Origin: CANLBN01 sp050633525
Lineage (GTDB): Bacteria; Pseudomonadota; Gammaproteobacteria; Pseudomonadales; Cellvibrionaceae
NCBI GenBank assembly: GCA_050633525.1
Contig: JBOEGR010000022.1
Location: 11,664-75,663, forward strand
DNA length: 64,000 bases
Direction of reading: 5' to 3'
Shown: one piece after another, positions 46,220 to 54,195 of the stretch
How the letters are laid out: every line of letters begins with the position of its first letter
How positions within the stretch are numbered: the first letter of the stretch is position 1
Notes under the pieces: model-generated
Databases searched by the model: none
Told to the model about the DNA's origin: nothing
What the model saw: the letters and a program-made list of their open reading frames with translations, nothing else
Made by a program: the position numbers and the translations under genes

Positions 46220-46757
46220 ATCCATTATTTTATGCATTAGCATTCTAATCGCTGCATGTAGCATGCAAAGCATTGCCTATGGTATAAAATGCGGGAATCA
46301 ATCGTGCGACCAATATGCGAAATTGGTATCTCTAAAATCAAATCCTGACACTAAAATCATACATCATTACTTAATCGACCTTAACCTGAGAATCCCATTA
46401 TTAGCTAACATATCGCATATTGGCTCACCGGTAACAACAGGAAAAAATTCCTTCCAAAATATTTATTACTATGGGGAAGAACATTCTATTAGTGTATCGT
46501 TTTATGATGAAGCATTGAACCATGATTATAATTTACTAAATGAATCCAATGAAATATATATGATTCAAAACGGTATTTTTACAGCATTCTTATATGAAAG
46601 TGCCAACTCAGCCGACCATCCACTAGGCCCTATTTTTAAAGCTATTATCCCCGTCGATTATGGGTACAAAAAAAGATTTATAACATATAAAACTAGAGGG
46701 TTATCAAAAATTAAATTTATAAATCTTTTAAGCCAATTAAAGGAAAACAAGCAATAG
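46197..46757 (+). CDS. Predicted lipoprotein of the Hcp-linked cluster
   Basis: I chose the ATG at 46197, giving 186 residues. It begins with a lipoprotein signal peptide, SIILCISILIAACSMQS, whose lipobox IAAC places Cys at position 22. An upstream in-frame ATG at 46161 would bury the signal. The mature part has two more Cys (KCGNQSCDQ), is beta-rich and is not recognised. It overlaps the preceding gene by 23 bp. It could be a periplasmic or outer-membrane immunity factor, or an accessory protein of the locus. Confidence 0.7.
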   Translation: MITKKHTKSIILCISILIAACSMQSIAYGIKCGNQSCDQYAKLVSLKSNPDTKIIHHYLIDLNLRIPLLANISHIGSPVTTGKNSFQNIYYYGEEHSISVSFYDEALNHDYNLLNESNEIYMIQNGIFTAFLYESANSADHPLGPIFKAIIPVDYGYKKRFITYKTRGLSKIKFINLLSQLKENKQ

Positions 46758-46885
46758 TGATTAGCATAATATTATGGATGAAAGGCCTACTACGGATCCC
46801 CTTTATCGTTGTAGGCGGAACTGGTCTCATAGTGATTTTGCTTAACAAAGCCAATTATATCAAACCCTATCACTCGGCAAGATAA
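46757..46885 (+). CDS. 42-residue membrane peptide at the end of the Hcp-linked cluster
   Basis: This short frame starts at a GTG that shares its first base with the lipoprotein stop (TAGTG) and ends with TAA at 46883-46885. The product has one hydrophobic span (LLRIPFIVVGGTGLIVILL) and a basic tail. The tight stop-start overlap and clear TM character support translation, although no ribosome site is visible and the ATG at 46778 is an alternative start. It ends 16 bp before the stop of the convergent CD-NTase. Confidence 0.5.
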   Translation: MISIILWMKGLLRIPFIVVGGTGLIVILLNKANYIKPYHSAR

Positions 46886-46901
46886 TTTTACCTTAATCAG
46901 A

Positions 46902-48008
46902 TTAAGTGATCACCCTGCTTGTTAGTGCATCTGAGCTATATATACCCGTAAAAGGCTTTAACTCCTTAAAGATAGACATAGTTAAATCATCAATCTCTTT
47001 TTCCAATATTTCTAATGCATCTGTTTTGTCTACAGAATTAAATATTCTTCGAGTTCCATCTGGAACATCCAATGACTCTCTATAGATTTTTGAGTTAGCT
47101 AAAGATGATAAGTGCGCCCGTGTTTTTTCAACAAGCCCTAACGACATATAATTTGGTATTTGTAGCTCATTATTCATGTGATAAGCTATTCCAGCAAGGT
47201 CGTAACTAGAAAGATTTTTTGCCACTCTTTTTTTATAATCTGGCATATCAGCAACCATATTTTTTAGTAGGCGTATCACCCTCTTTAAATTTCCATCGTA
47301 TAAGTAATCTTTATCGTTCACATTCTTAATGTGAGTAAACGGGAAATTACCTAGCAAAGCATGGTCACTTTTGTGGTAAATTTTAACACCCCTATCGTAT
47401 TCTTGACCTGACCGCTGGTAATTGTGGCTGTCGTACCAACAGCTTGGAACTATATCTACTTTTCTTTGAAGACTACCGCCTTCTAAAGAAATAGATTTAT
47501 TATTCGAACAATCAACATAAACCTGTGGATATCGAGAGGTTAGCTTTCTTTCAGATTCCGTTCTTAACTCAGCGACAATATCAGCCATTGGACGATTATC
47601 TGAAGCCCAGCATTGAGAACCATCTAGCTTTGGCAATTCTACTAAAACGATATTATTCAGCATTATTAACATATCCACATCGGAATGTCCTTTGATATGA
47701 ATATCTAAAGCGACCGACCCTTGGAGCCTTTTGGTCGCATCTATCCCACTAGCTTTTAAGCCTAAAATCAATGTATCTGCAACCCTATTTCCTTCAGAGA
47801 TTGAGACGTTGGTTGAGTTTTGCTCAACAGGAGCCATTGCACCAATTGCATAGCGCACGCCTACGGATTCTGATAATTTTTCATACGACTCTCGCGTTCG
47901 ATAATCATTACTGTCCCAACTGTAATGTCCTTTTTCAAGAAGGTTCTGCTCTCTAGTTCCTTGACGCCTATCCTTCAAACTCTTTAACCTCTTTTCAAAA
48001 TCAATCAT
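46902..48008 (-). CDS. CBASS CD-NTase (cGAS/DncV-like nucleotidyltransferase)
   Basis: This 368-residue enzyme has the CD-NTase core. Gly-Ser of LQGSVALDIHIKGHSDVDML is at residues 97-98, the metal-binding Asp110 and Asp112 come from D-V-D, and the third acidic residue Asp185 is in RKVDIVPS. A helical C-terminal half contains NLKRVIRLLKN, the typical substrate-pocket Arg/Lys segment. Such enzymes make cyclic di- or trinucleotides after phage infection. The ATG at 48008 overlaps the cap15 stop by 8 bp. The partner effector suggests a cyclic dinucleotide product. The clade (CdnE, CdnB or other) cannot be fixed by eye. Confidence 0.88.
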   Translation of the reverse strand: MIDFEKRLKSLKDRRQGTREQNLLEKGHYSWDSNDYRTRESYEKLSESVGVRYAIGAMAPVEQNSTNVSISEGNRVADTLILGLKASGIDATKRLQGSVALDIHIKGHSDVDMLIMLNNIVLVELPKLDGSQCWASDNRPMADIVAELRTESERKLTSRYPQVYVDCSNNKSISLEGGSLQRKVDIVPSCWYDSHNYQRSGQEYDRGVKIYHKSDHALLGNFPFTHIKNVNDKDYLYDGNLKRVIRLLKNMVADMPDYKKRVAKNLSSYDLAGIAYHMNNELQIPNYMSLGLVEKTRAHLSSLANSKIYRESLDVPDGTRRIFNSVDKTDALEILEKEIDDLTMSIFKELKPFTGIYSSDALTSRVIT

Positions 48009-48609
48009 CAATCTCTTTCCTCAATTTCATATCACCATAAGTCCTACGCCCACCGCTATTGAAATAACTAGCAGCTGCCATACTAAAATTTTTATCAAAT
48101 TCGATTTCACAAAACCCTTTATGGGATTTTAATTCTGCCGATTGGGATAGTTCGGGGGTATTGCAGTAGCTATAACTCAAGCGCCAGCCACCATCAGGTG
48201 TATTGAGTTTTTGAAGAGTTGCTGTGTAACTGTCACTTTGACTTTTTTGAGTTTTCAAAGAAATATTTATCGTTTTCCATGTCTGGACTATTCCAAGACT
48301 ACCCTCCCAGTCGTATTTTGAATTACCGTTTTCATCCAATGTACGGCCTTCTATATTCCATTTACCATTAAGATTAGGGATTAATGAGGCAAAGACCTTG
48401 TATCTCCAAAAAGAGTTGTTAAATACCCAGTCTAAAGCAAAATATATGGCGCCTGTGGCAATTGTAACGCCAATGAGTATTTGCAGACCTGAGAGGGAGT
48501 GTAAGTAAATTATCAATTGTGACAAAGCACTAGAAATCAATAGTGAGGCTATTCCTAACCAGCGCCCGATAGATGATCTGTCATGTCCAAATATTGCGTA
48601 ATCGTGCAA
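48001..48609 (-). CDS. cap15: Cap15-type transmembrane beta-barrel CBASS effector
   Basis: This 202-residue protein has two N-terminal TM helices (about 16-38 and 40-63) and a C-terminal beta-barrel: LNGKWNIEGR, YDWEGSLGIVQTWKTINISL, RLSYSYCNTPE, KSHKGFCEIEF and a final GGRRTYGDMKLRK. This is the Cap15 pattern, a STING-like minimal beta-barrel that binds a cyclic dinucleotide and disrupts the inner membrane. The start is TTG at 48609, preceded by AGGGG at a suitable distance. Effector first and overlapping CD-NTase second, with no Cap2/Cap3 or Cap7/Cap8 genes, makes this a minimal type I CBASS operon. Confidence 0.88.
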   Translation of the reverse strand: MHDYAIFGHDRSSIGRWLGIASLLISSALSQLIIYLHSLSGLQILIGVTIATGAIYFALDWVFNNSFWRYKVFASLIPNLNGKWNIEGRTLDENGNSKYDWEGSLGIVQTWKTINISLKTQKSQSDSYTATLQKLNTPDGGWRLSYSYCNTPELSQSAELKSHKGFCEIEFDKNFSMAAASYFNSGGRRTYGDMKLRKEIDD

Positions 48610-48698
48610 TTGCCACCCCTAATAATATATTTGAGAAATAGGTGGGGCTAAAAGTAATAAAACCAATGGTTTTAGTTGTGTTTTTTTAGATTAAAACG

Positions 48699-48938
48699 CT
48701 ATATGTAGTGCTTTTCATTTTTATAGAATGGATATATTGTGCCACCTATTTTTTGAAGTTTAATAAAATGTTCTGGTTGTGACTTATTCTTGGCTTTTAG
48801 GCCTTTAACCTTTTGTTGTAGATCATGACGATAGGTTTTGCGCAAATAATACTCGGCCTGGGCAACTGATCGCAGAGGATAAGGCTTACCAAGCTTAAGC
48901 TTAACTTCCTTAGTTTTTATCCCGCCATGTCGAGACAA
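48699..48938 (-). CDS. Small basic hypothetical protein
   Basis: This 79-residue, Lys- and Arg-rich reading frame (RSVAQAEYYLRKTYRHDLQQ) has no recognised family. A 17-bp palindrome (48658-48674) after it could be a weak terminator. It may be a remnant or a real small gene at the right end of the accessory island. Confidence 0.4.
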   Translation of the reverse strand: MSRHGGIKTKEVKLKLGKPYPLRSVAQAEYYLRKTYRHDLQQKVKGLKAKNKSQPEHFIKLQKIGGTIYPFYKNEKHYI

Positions 48939-49389
48939 GGAATAGATTTTTTATGTGTTATCCATAACAACAAAGCCACGTTTATAACCCTTGGCAAGAT
49001 ATAGTCCCCTTTCTTTCCAAGGCGAGTTGTAATACTAGGTCTCATATTACCTAGGGCTATTACCTACAAGAGCATAGAGCCACCCACAAAAGCACAGTTT
49101 TTTGACTTTTTCGAGAAAAACAGTAAAGACATGAGTAGATTCTGAACAATATCAAGTAAAAAAACAGGGCTTGTGCCGTTTACTCATTTACAGATAAAAA
49201 ATCATAAAATGCCTAAGCCGCAAAACAAATAAGAATTTTTATTCTTATTTTTCATGCACTTATAAATATATAGAGCTAAGTGTCTCTAGGCTAGGGCACG
49301 AACGCATTCATGTTTTATAAATACTTGCCGATCTAATAATCAGTAATTAATCTACGATATGGCACAAAAAATGGTGCACTAGGAGATCC
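48939..49389. other. 451-bp gap holding the chemoreceptor promoter region
   Basis: No gene is visible. An AT-only 10-bp stem (49227-49236 with 49241-49250) followed by TTC could be a weak terminator. A sigma-28-like promoter lies at 49308-49334. This segment forms the right boundary of the accessory island; no direct repeats or integrase were seen. Confidence 0.5.
49308..49334 (+). promoter_or_regulatory. Sigma-28 (FliA) type promoter of the chemoreceptor gene
   Basis: TCATGTTT, an 11-bp spacer, then GCCGATCT match the FliA consensus TAAAGTTT-N11-GCCGATAA in six of eight positions in each box. Chemoreceptor genes are classic FliA targets, which strengthens the call. Confidence 0.55.
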
Positions 49390-51369
49390 TTGTCTACACT
49401 TAGATTAAATACCTCGAAGAGCAGGCAAAAATGCCTGCGACAGTTTAACCATCAGAAGATGAAAATTATGAAGTTGCCAAAAATCAATTTACATTTCTCC
49501 TGGAAACAAAAACTAACAATTGTGATTGCTATCACGCTTGTAGGCCTATTTATCGTGGCTGGTTCAGCGTTTATGGGGCTCAATACAGTCAACAGTGGCT
49601 TTGAAAAGCAAAATATCGCTGTTGAGTATAAACAAAATGCTCAATCACTCACGATTAACTTATTAAAACTCGAGTCATCTGCCTCTAGTTTAACCGCAGA
49701 AAACATCGGTGCATTTAACGAAAGCCTAGAAGCGCTCAATCAGCTATCGCTACTAATGCAAACAAAGGCCTCAGGTTTAAACAATGACGAATTAAGCAAC
49801 TATGCTAATCAACTCAATGATTTAACCACCAGCTATATCGCTCAACGTAAAGAGTGGTTAAACAATCGTCAGGTTCTAGGATTTACGCCTTCTGAGGGTA
49901 AACTTGGTGAGTTATTTACAGCTCTGGCAGCTCTAGAAAAAATCTCATTTTCAATGATCGAACAACCCATCGGTGATCTTGTAAGTGGTCAACGTAAGTA
50001 CATGATCACTAAGGACAAGGAAAATGAAGGCAAAATGGAAGACGCCATCTCTAGCCTAGAAAAAACCGCTATCCAACTACAGTGGGAAAACAATGTTGTT
50101 GGCAAAAAAATCAAAGCTTATCGTAATGCCTTTGAGGGTGTACGTATTCTCGTTGACAAAGAAGTAGAAATTAATACGGTACTACTACCCGTAACAGAAA
50201 ACCTAAACACACTAGTTGAACAGCAAAATGCCTTTTTAGAAGAAACTGTGATTCAACAAGTCGCAAAAGAAGCAGATAGTGCTGGTAAAGCGGCCATGAC
50301 TATCATTGGCGTGTCGGGGCTTGTTGTGGGCATTATTATTTTTATCAGTCTTGGTAGCATTGCTCGACAACTCAACATTCAGCTAAAACATATGCAAGCT
50401 TTTTTGAAACAAGTTGCAGAAGGCAATTTCTCAGAGCAGCTTTCAACAAACAACAATGAGAACGATGAATTTACTCAACTACGTGATGCATCAAATCACA
50501 TGGTAGAGGATATATCCGGTGTTATAGCCAAAGTAGTCGATGGTAATGAATCGTTACTCACTATTAGACAGCAACTTGAAAAAGCCGTAGAACAGCTCGG
50601 TATTACCAGTGAAGAGGTCGAGCAAAAGACACAACAATCGACCGTTGCCACACAACAGATATCGATTGCCGTTAACGATGTAGCCAAACGTTCTGTCGAT
50701 GTAAGTGAAACAGCACAATCTGCATCGAAGGCAACTCAGACTGGTGGAAAAGTAGTCAACGACTGTGTTGAGTCGATGGTGAATATTGTAGACCTCATCG
50801 AAAATACTCATACAGAAGTAACGAACTTAGCTCAATCAAGCTCACAAATGCTCGGTATTATTGATGTGATTAATGGTTTGGCAGACCAAACCAATCTATT
50901 AGCACTTAATGCAGCCATCGAATCTGCACGCGCTGGTGAGGCTGGTAGAGGCTTCTCAGTCGTAGCCGATGAGGTAAGAGCACTTGCTCAGAAGACGGTT
51001 AGCGCGACTAGTAGCATCGGCGACATTATCAAAAACTTCAATGATCAATCTAAGCGCATGGGTAAGCTAATGGAAGAAGGCATCAAATTAGCCTCTTCTG
51101 GCCAAGACAATGCCAACAATGCCATGTCGTCTTTTGAATCTATCGAAGAGCATATTCAGAAAGTTGCGGCAGAAATGGATCAAGTCGTCGTTGCAGTTGA
51201 AGAAATTTCCTACAATACAAATGATATCTCTACCCAAGTAGAGCACATCTGCGCACAAAGTGAGTGCACTAAAAACACAAGACACACTTTGGAAGAGCAT
51301 ACTCATCACCTCTCATCACAAGCGGAAGCATTAGGCCAATTAACTAGCCGCTTCAAGTTATCTCACTAA
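49390..51369 (+). CDS. Methyl-accepting chemotaxis protein
   Basis: This is a transmembrane chemoreceptor. TM1 (about residues 40-62) is followed by a helical periplasmic domain of roughly 240 residues with two bundle-like halves (helical bimodular type by appearance), then TM2 near 300-322, a HAMP domain, and the signalling hairpin with LADQTNLLALNAAIESARAG and GFSVVADEVRALAQ. The TTG at 49390 has AGGAG four bases upstream. ATGs at 49459 and 49468 would remove an odd basic N-terminal extension and are plausible true starts. A 7-bp hairpin (49421-49438) lies between the candidates. Confidence 0.93.
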   Translation: MSTLRLNTSKSRQKCLRQFNHQKMKIMKLPKINLHFSWKQKLTIVIAITLVGLFIVAGSAFMGLNTVNSGFEKQNIAVEYKQNAQSLTINLLKLESSASSLTAENIGAFNESLEALNQLSLLMQTKASGLNNDELSNYANQLNDLTTSYIAQRKEWLNNRQVLGFTPSEGKLGELFTALAALEKISFSMIEQPIGDLVSGQRKYMITKDKENEGKMEDAISSLEKTAIQLQWENNVVGKKIKAYRNAFEGVRILVDKEVEINTVLLPVTENLNTLVEQQNAFLEETVIQQVAKEADSAGKAAMTIIGVSGLVVGIIIFISLGSIARQLNIQLKHMQAFLKQVAEGNFSEQLSTNNNENDEFTQLRDASNHMVEDISGVIAKVVDGNESLLTIRQQLEKAVEQLGITSEEVEQKTQQSTVATQQISIAVNDVAKRSVDVSETAQSASKATQTGGKVVNDCVESMVNIVDLIENTHTEVTNLAQSSSQMLGIIDVINGLADQTNLLALNAAIESARAGEAGRGFSVVADEVRALAQKTVSATSSIGDIIKNFNDQSKRMGKLMEEGIKLASSGQDNANNAMSSFESIEEHIQKVAAEMDQVVVAVEEISYNTNDISTQVEHICAQSECTKNTRHTLEEHTHHLSSQAEALGQLTSRFKLSH

Positions 51370-51407
51370 TAAGCCTATATCCAATATTAAGGCCTTATTT
51401 TTAGTAA

Positions 51408-51860
51408 ATGGTAGAGGACTCCCTTTCAATGGGAAGTGAAAATACAGCAAATATAATGGATAAGGATATCCGTGAAGAACCCGAAATTAAAAACCTATTA
51501 TCAAGAATGCCCCAAAAAGTGGCAGATTCTTTTTCAGACATCCAATTAATTCACTTAAAAACAGCCATTGGTAGTCGTAGCTGGGGTAAACACCCAATTG
51601 ATCTTAGAGGCACAGTTACCTACCCTTTTGCCCGCTGGCATTTTTATTATGTTTTTCTGCTAGGTCGTAACCGCCGAACCTTATCCAACAGAGAGCAGAG
51701 GATATCGGCCTTTATGACGGCTCTTTTTATATTAGCCCTCCTTGTCTTCTCCGTAGCCTTAGGCTTACTCACTTTATATTTAGCAAAATCGTTTATGGGC
51801 ATTGATTTATTTCCAGGTTTTTCCTTAGGGATATGGGACTATTTCAAGGGTGAAACTTAG
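51408..51860 (+). CDS. Conserved gammaproteobacterial membrane protein
   Basis: This 150-residue protein has a soluble N-terminal half (EIKNLLSRMPQKVADSFSD, LKTAIGSRSWGKHPIDLRG) and two TM segments (about 64-86 weakly, and 103-127). Similar short proteins with RMP, GxRxWGxHxxDxRG and LLGRNRR motifs are widespread in Pseudomonas relatives, but none has a function known to me. Possible starts are ATGs at 51408, 51429 and 51456; the conserved part begins after the last. Confidence 0.75.
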   Translation: MVEDSLSMGSENTANIMDKDIREEPEIKNLLSRMPQKVADSFSDIQLIHLKTAIGSRSWGKHPIDLRGTVTYPFARWHFYYVFLLGRNRRTLSNREQRISAFMTALFILALLVFSVALGLLTLYLAKSFMGIDLFPGFSLGIWDYFKGET

Positions 51861-52003
51861 CTTTAATCATCCAGTTGATTTCAGCGGTATATTTGAGATA
51901 CAGCTTAAAGCAAGACCAATACACTGGAAACCCTAAAAAATTTTCATGTCTTGCCTCACCATATGTATAATGCTGCGCTTTGAATTAAGAGACACAATGC
52001 TAC

Positions 52004-52663
52004 ATGGCTGATTTAGACGCTTTTGAATTTGAAACCAATGATCGCCCCGCCGCCAGTATTATTTGGCTGCATGGACTCGGCTCCAACGGCCATGATTTCG
52101 AACCGATTATTCCTGAACTAAATTTACCATCCCATCTAGGTATTCGCTTTATTTTTCCACACGCGCCTAAACGAGTCGTGACGATTAACGGTGGTTTAAG
52201 AATGCCTGCTTGGTACGATATTTACGCTCACGATATAGATCGTAAAGTCGATACAAAACAATTAGCAGCATCAGCAAATGATGTAGCAAAATTTGTCGAT
52301 CGGGAAATTGAAAATGGCATTCCGAGTGAACGAATTATTATTGCTGGTTTTTCTCAAGGTGGAGCCGTAGGCTATGAACTTGCCTTAAGCTACCCCAAGA
52401 AACTAGGTGGACTAATTGCACTATCAACTTACTTTGCCACCAAAGAGTCGGTAGAATATAGCTCTGTTAATAGCGAATTGCCTATATTGATTGGGCATGG
52501 CTCTCTCGATACGATTGTTCCCGAAATATTAGGAGAGCAAGCCCGCGATTTATTAAAAGAAAAAGATTATAAAGTTGATTACCATTCCTACACAATGGAT
52601 CACAGCGTATGCATGGAAGAAATAAAAGATATTTCTCGATGGATTCAAATCAGATTATTATAA
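52004..52663 (+). CDS. Alpha/beta-hydrolase, carboxylesterase/lysophospholipase type
   Basis: This 219-residue soluble enzyme of the phospholipase/carboxylesterase (Abhydrolase_2, EstB) group has WLHGLGSNGHDFEPIIPEL (oxyanion loop), the nucleophile elbow GFSQGGAVG with catalytic Ser near residue 115, Asp in GHGSLDTIVP and His in MDHSVCMEEI. The triad is complete. It acts on short-chain esters or lysophospholipids, or may be an acyl-protein thioesterase; the choice cannot be made here. Confidence 0.92.
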   Translation: MADLDAFEFETNDRPAASIIWLHGLGSNGHDFEPIIPELNLPSHLGIRFIFPHAPKRVVTINGGLRMPAWYDIYAHDIDRKVDTKQLAASANDVAKFVDREIENGIPSERIIIAGFSQGGAVGYELALSYPKKLGGLIALSTYFATKESVEYSSVNSELPILIGHGSLDTIVPEILGEQARDLLKEKDYKVDYHSYTMDHSVCMEEIKDISRWIQIRLL

Positions 52664-52706
52664 TGATTAACAATTAGGGTAGATGTAAAACATCCACGCT
52701 ACACCA

Positions 52707-53981
52707 CTACCCTAATTCGTTTTCTTGCTCCTCATCCTCTTCGCCAAAGACAATATTTTTACCGGCTTCTTTAGCGTGTAACATGAGCTCCTCAGCACTT
52801 GCAATTTGATCAAGTAAACGTTCGTGCAAACTATTAGAAACGCCAATACTACAAGTCACATACGTTTCACCATCACTGGTTACAAAATTTTCACGAGAAA
52901 CGATACCTCTCACCTTATCGAGCAAGGTTACCGCTTTGATGTTATCTAGACCAGGAAGTAATACATAAAACTCTTTACCCGAAGAGCGTGCTAAGGTAAA
53001 TCTAAATAAAGTCTTTTCTAGTATGGCTGCTACATTTTTAAGGACAGCATCAGCAAAACTATTGCCATATTGCTCATTTAATTCTTTAAAATTATCAAGA
53101 TTAATAACTGCTAACGCAAGCGGCGTGTTATTTTGCTTAGCATTTTGCCACAGCTCTTCACCTTGCTGAAAGAAGTAACGCCGACTATACACATTAGTGC
53201 AATAATCTCGATTGGCAACATCACGGATTTTTTCAACCAATTCTAATGACTCAATATTATGATTAATACGACAATAGAATTCTTCGGGATTAAATGGTTT
53301 ACTTAAAAAATCATTCGCGCCGGTTTTAATAAACTTTGCAGATAAACCACCTTGGCCTTCTGCAGATAGACCGATAATAATCAAATCAAACTTTTCATAT
53401 TTACAGCGTAAATTCTTCACCAATTCAAAGCCATCCATGTTCGGCATATTATAATCCGTGATCAATAGCTTAATATCAGGAGTACTTAGAAATACCTTTA
53501 TCGCGTCAATGCCATCAACCGCCTCCACTACTTTGAACAAATGTCTGCGCAACATGCCAGTAATATAGTTACGTGTTGTGCTTGAATCTTCTACCACTAA
53601 TACTGTAACTGATTCATTATCTCTTAGACGATTAATCAATCTTAAAGCATATTGATATGAATAACGGCCTTCCTTTGTCACATAATCAACAATGCCTTTG
53701 CTCAACAAGGACTCTCGTCTCTCTTCATCAAAAGAACCTGTCAGCACAATAGTTGGTATTTTATTTTTTAAAGTAAAATCGACCACCTCACCATCTGGGG
53801 CATCAGGAAGATTCAAATCGACAATAGCAGCAAAAAATGCCCCATCATGCTCTTCATATATTGACCGAGCTTCGGCAAAAGTAGTGGCTAAAACCACTTC
53901 ATGATCAATTTCCTGTTTTGCCATATGTAACAATATTTTGGCAACAATGGGACTATCTTCAACAATGAGTACTTTTTGCAC
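52707..53981 (-). CDS. REC-REC-GGDEF response regulator with degenerate GGDEF
   Basis: This 424-residue protein has two receiver domains with phospho-acceptor Asp in AAIVDLNLPDA (domain 1, about 1-115) and LLITDYNMPNMDG (domain 2, about 125-245), then a GGDEF-fold domain. The catalytic loop reads SSGKEFYVLL instead of GGDEF, losing the first Gly and the metal-binding Asp/Glu, so cyclase activity is improbable. It may be a c-di-GMP or GTP sensor, or act through protein contacts. An acidic tail ends the protein. Confidence 0.92.
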   Translation of the reverse strand: MQKVLIVEDSPIVAKILLHMAKQEIDHEVVLATTFAEARSIYEEHDGAFFAAIVDLNLPDAPDGEVVDFTLKNKIPTIVLTGSFDEERRESLLSKGIVDYVTKEGRYSYQYALRLINRLRDNESVTVLVVEDSSTTRNYITGMLRRHLFKVVEAVDGIDAIKVFLSTPDIKLLITDYNMPNMDGFELVKNLRCKYEKFDLIIIGLSAEGQGGLSAKFIKTGANDFLSKPFNPEEFYCRINHNIESLELVEKIRDVANRDYCTNVYSRRYFFQQGEELWQNAKQNNTPLALAVINLDNFKELNEQYGNSFADAVLKNVAAILEKTLFRFTLARSSGKEFYVLLPGLDNIKAVTLLDKVRGIVSRENFVTSDGETYVTCSIGVSNSLHERLLDQIASAEELMLHAKEAGKNIVFGEEDEEQENELG

Positions 53982-54195
53982 AGCTACAGGACCTTATCAA
54001 CAAACACGTTATTGACTTAAGTGTAGACAAAGTCGGGCAAAAGGCGACGATTACGCCAGAAAAAAGCCAGATAGAATGAAATAAGGAAAAGAGGCTTTGT
54101 TATTAGGCGAAGCCACACACCAAGAAGCCATTGGCCTATATTAAATAGACTGATGGCTCTTCGAATTAATTAAGGTAAAAGGGGGTAAAAAAAGA

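Noticed and set aside
48699..48938. Transposase or integrase remnant at the island edge
   Set aside because: The basic 79-residue frame shows no DDE, tyrosine recombinase or zinc motif, and no terminal inverted repeats were found.
49201..49438. c-di-GMP riboswitch in front of the chemoreceptor gene
   Set aside because: I looked for conserved GEMM-type core sequences because of the many c-di-GMP genes, but only a simple hairpin is present.
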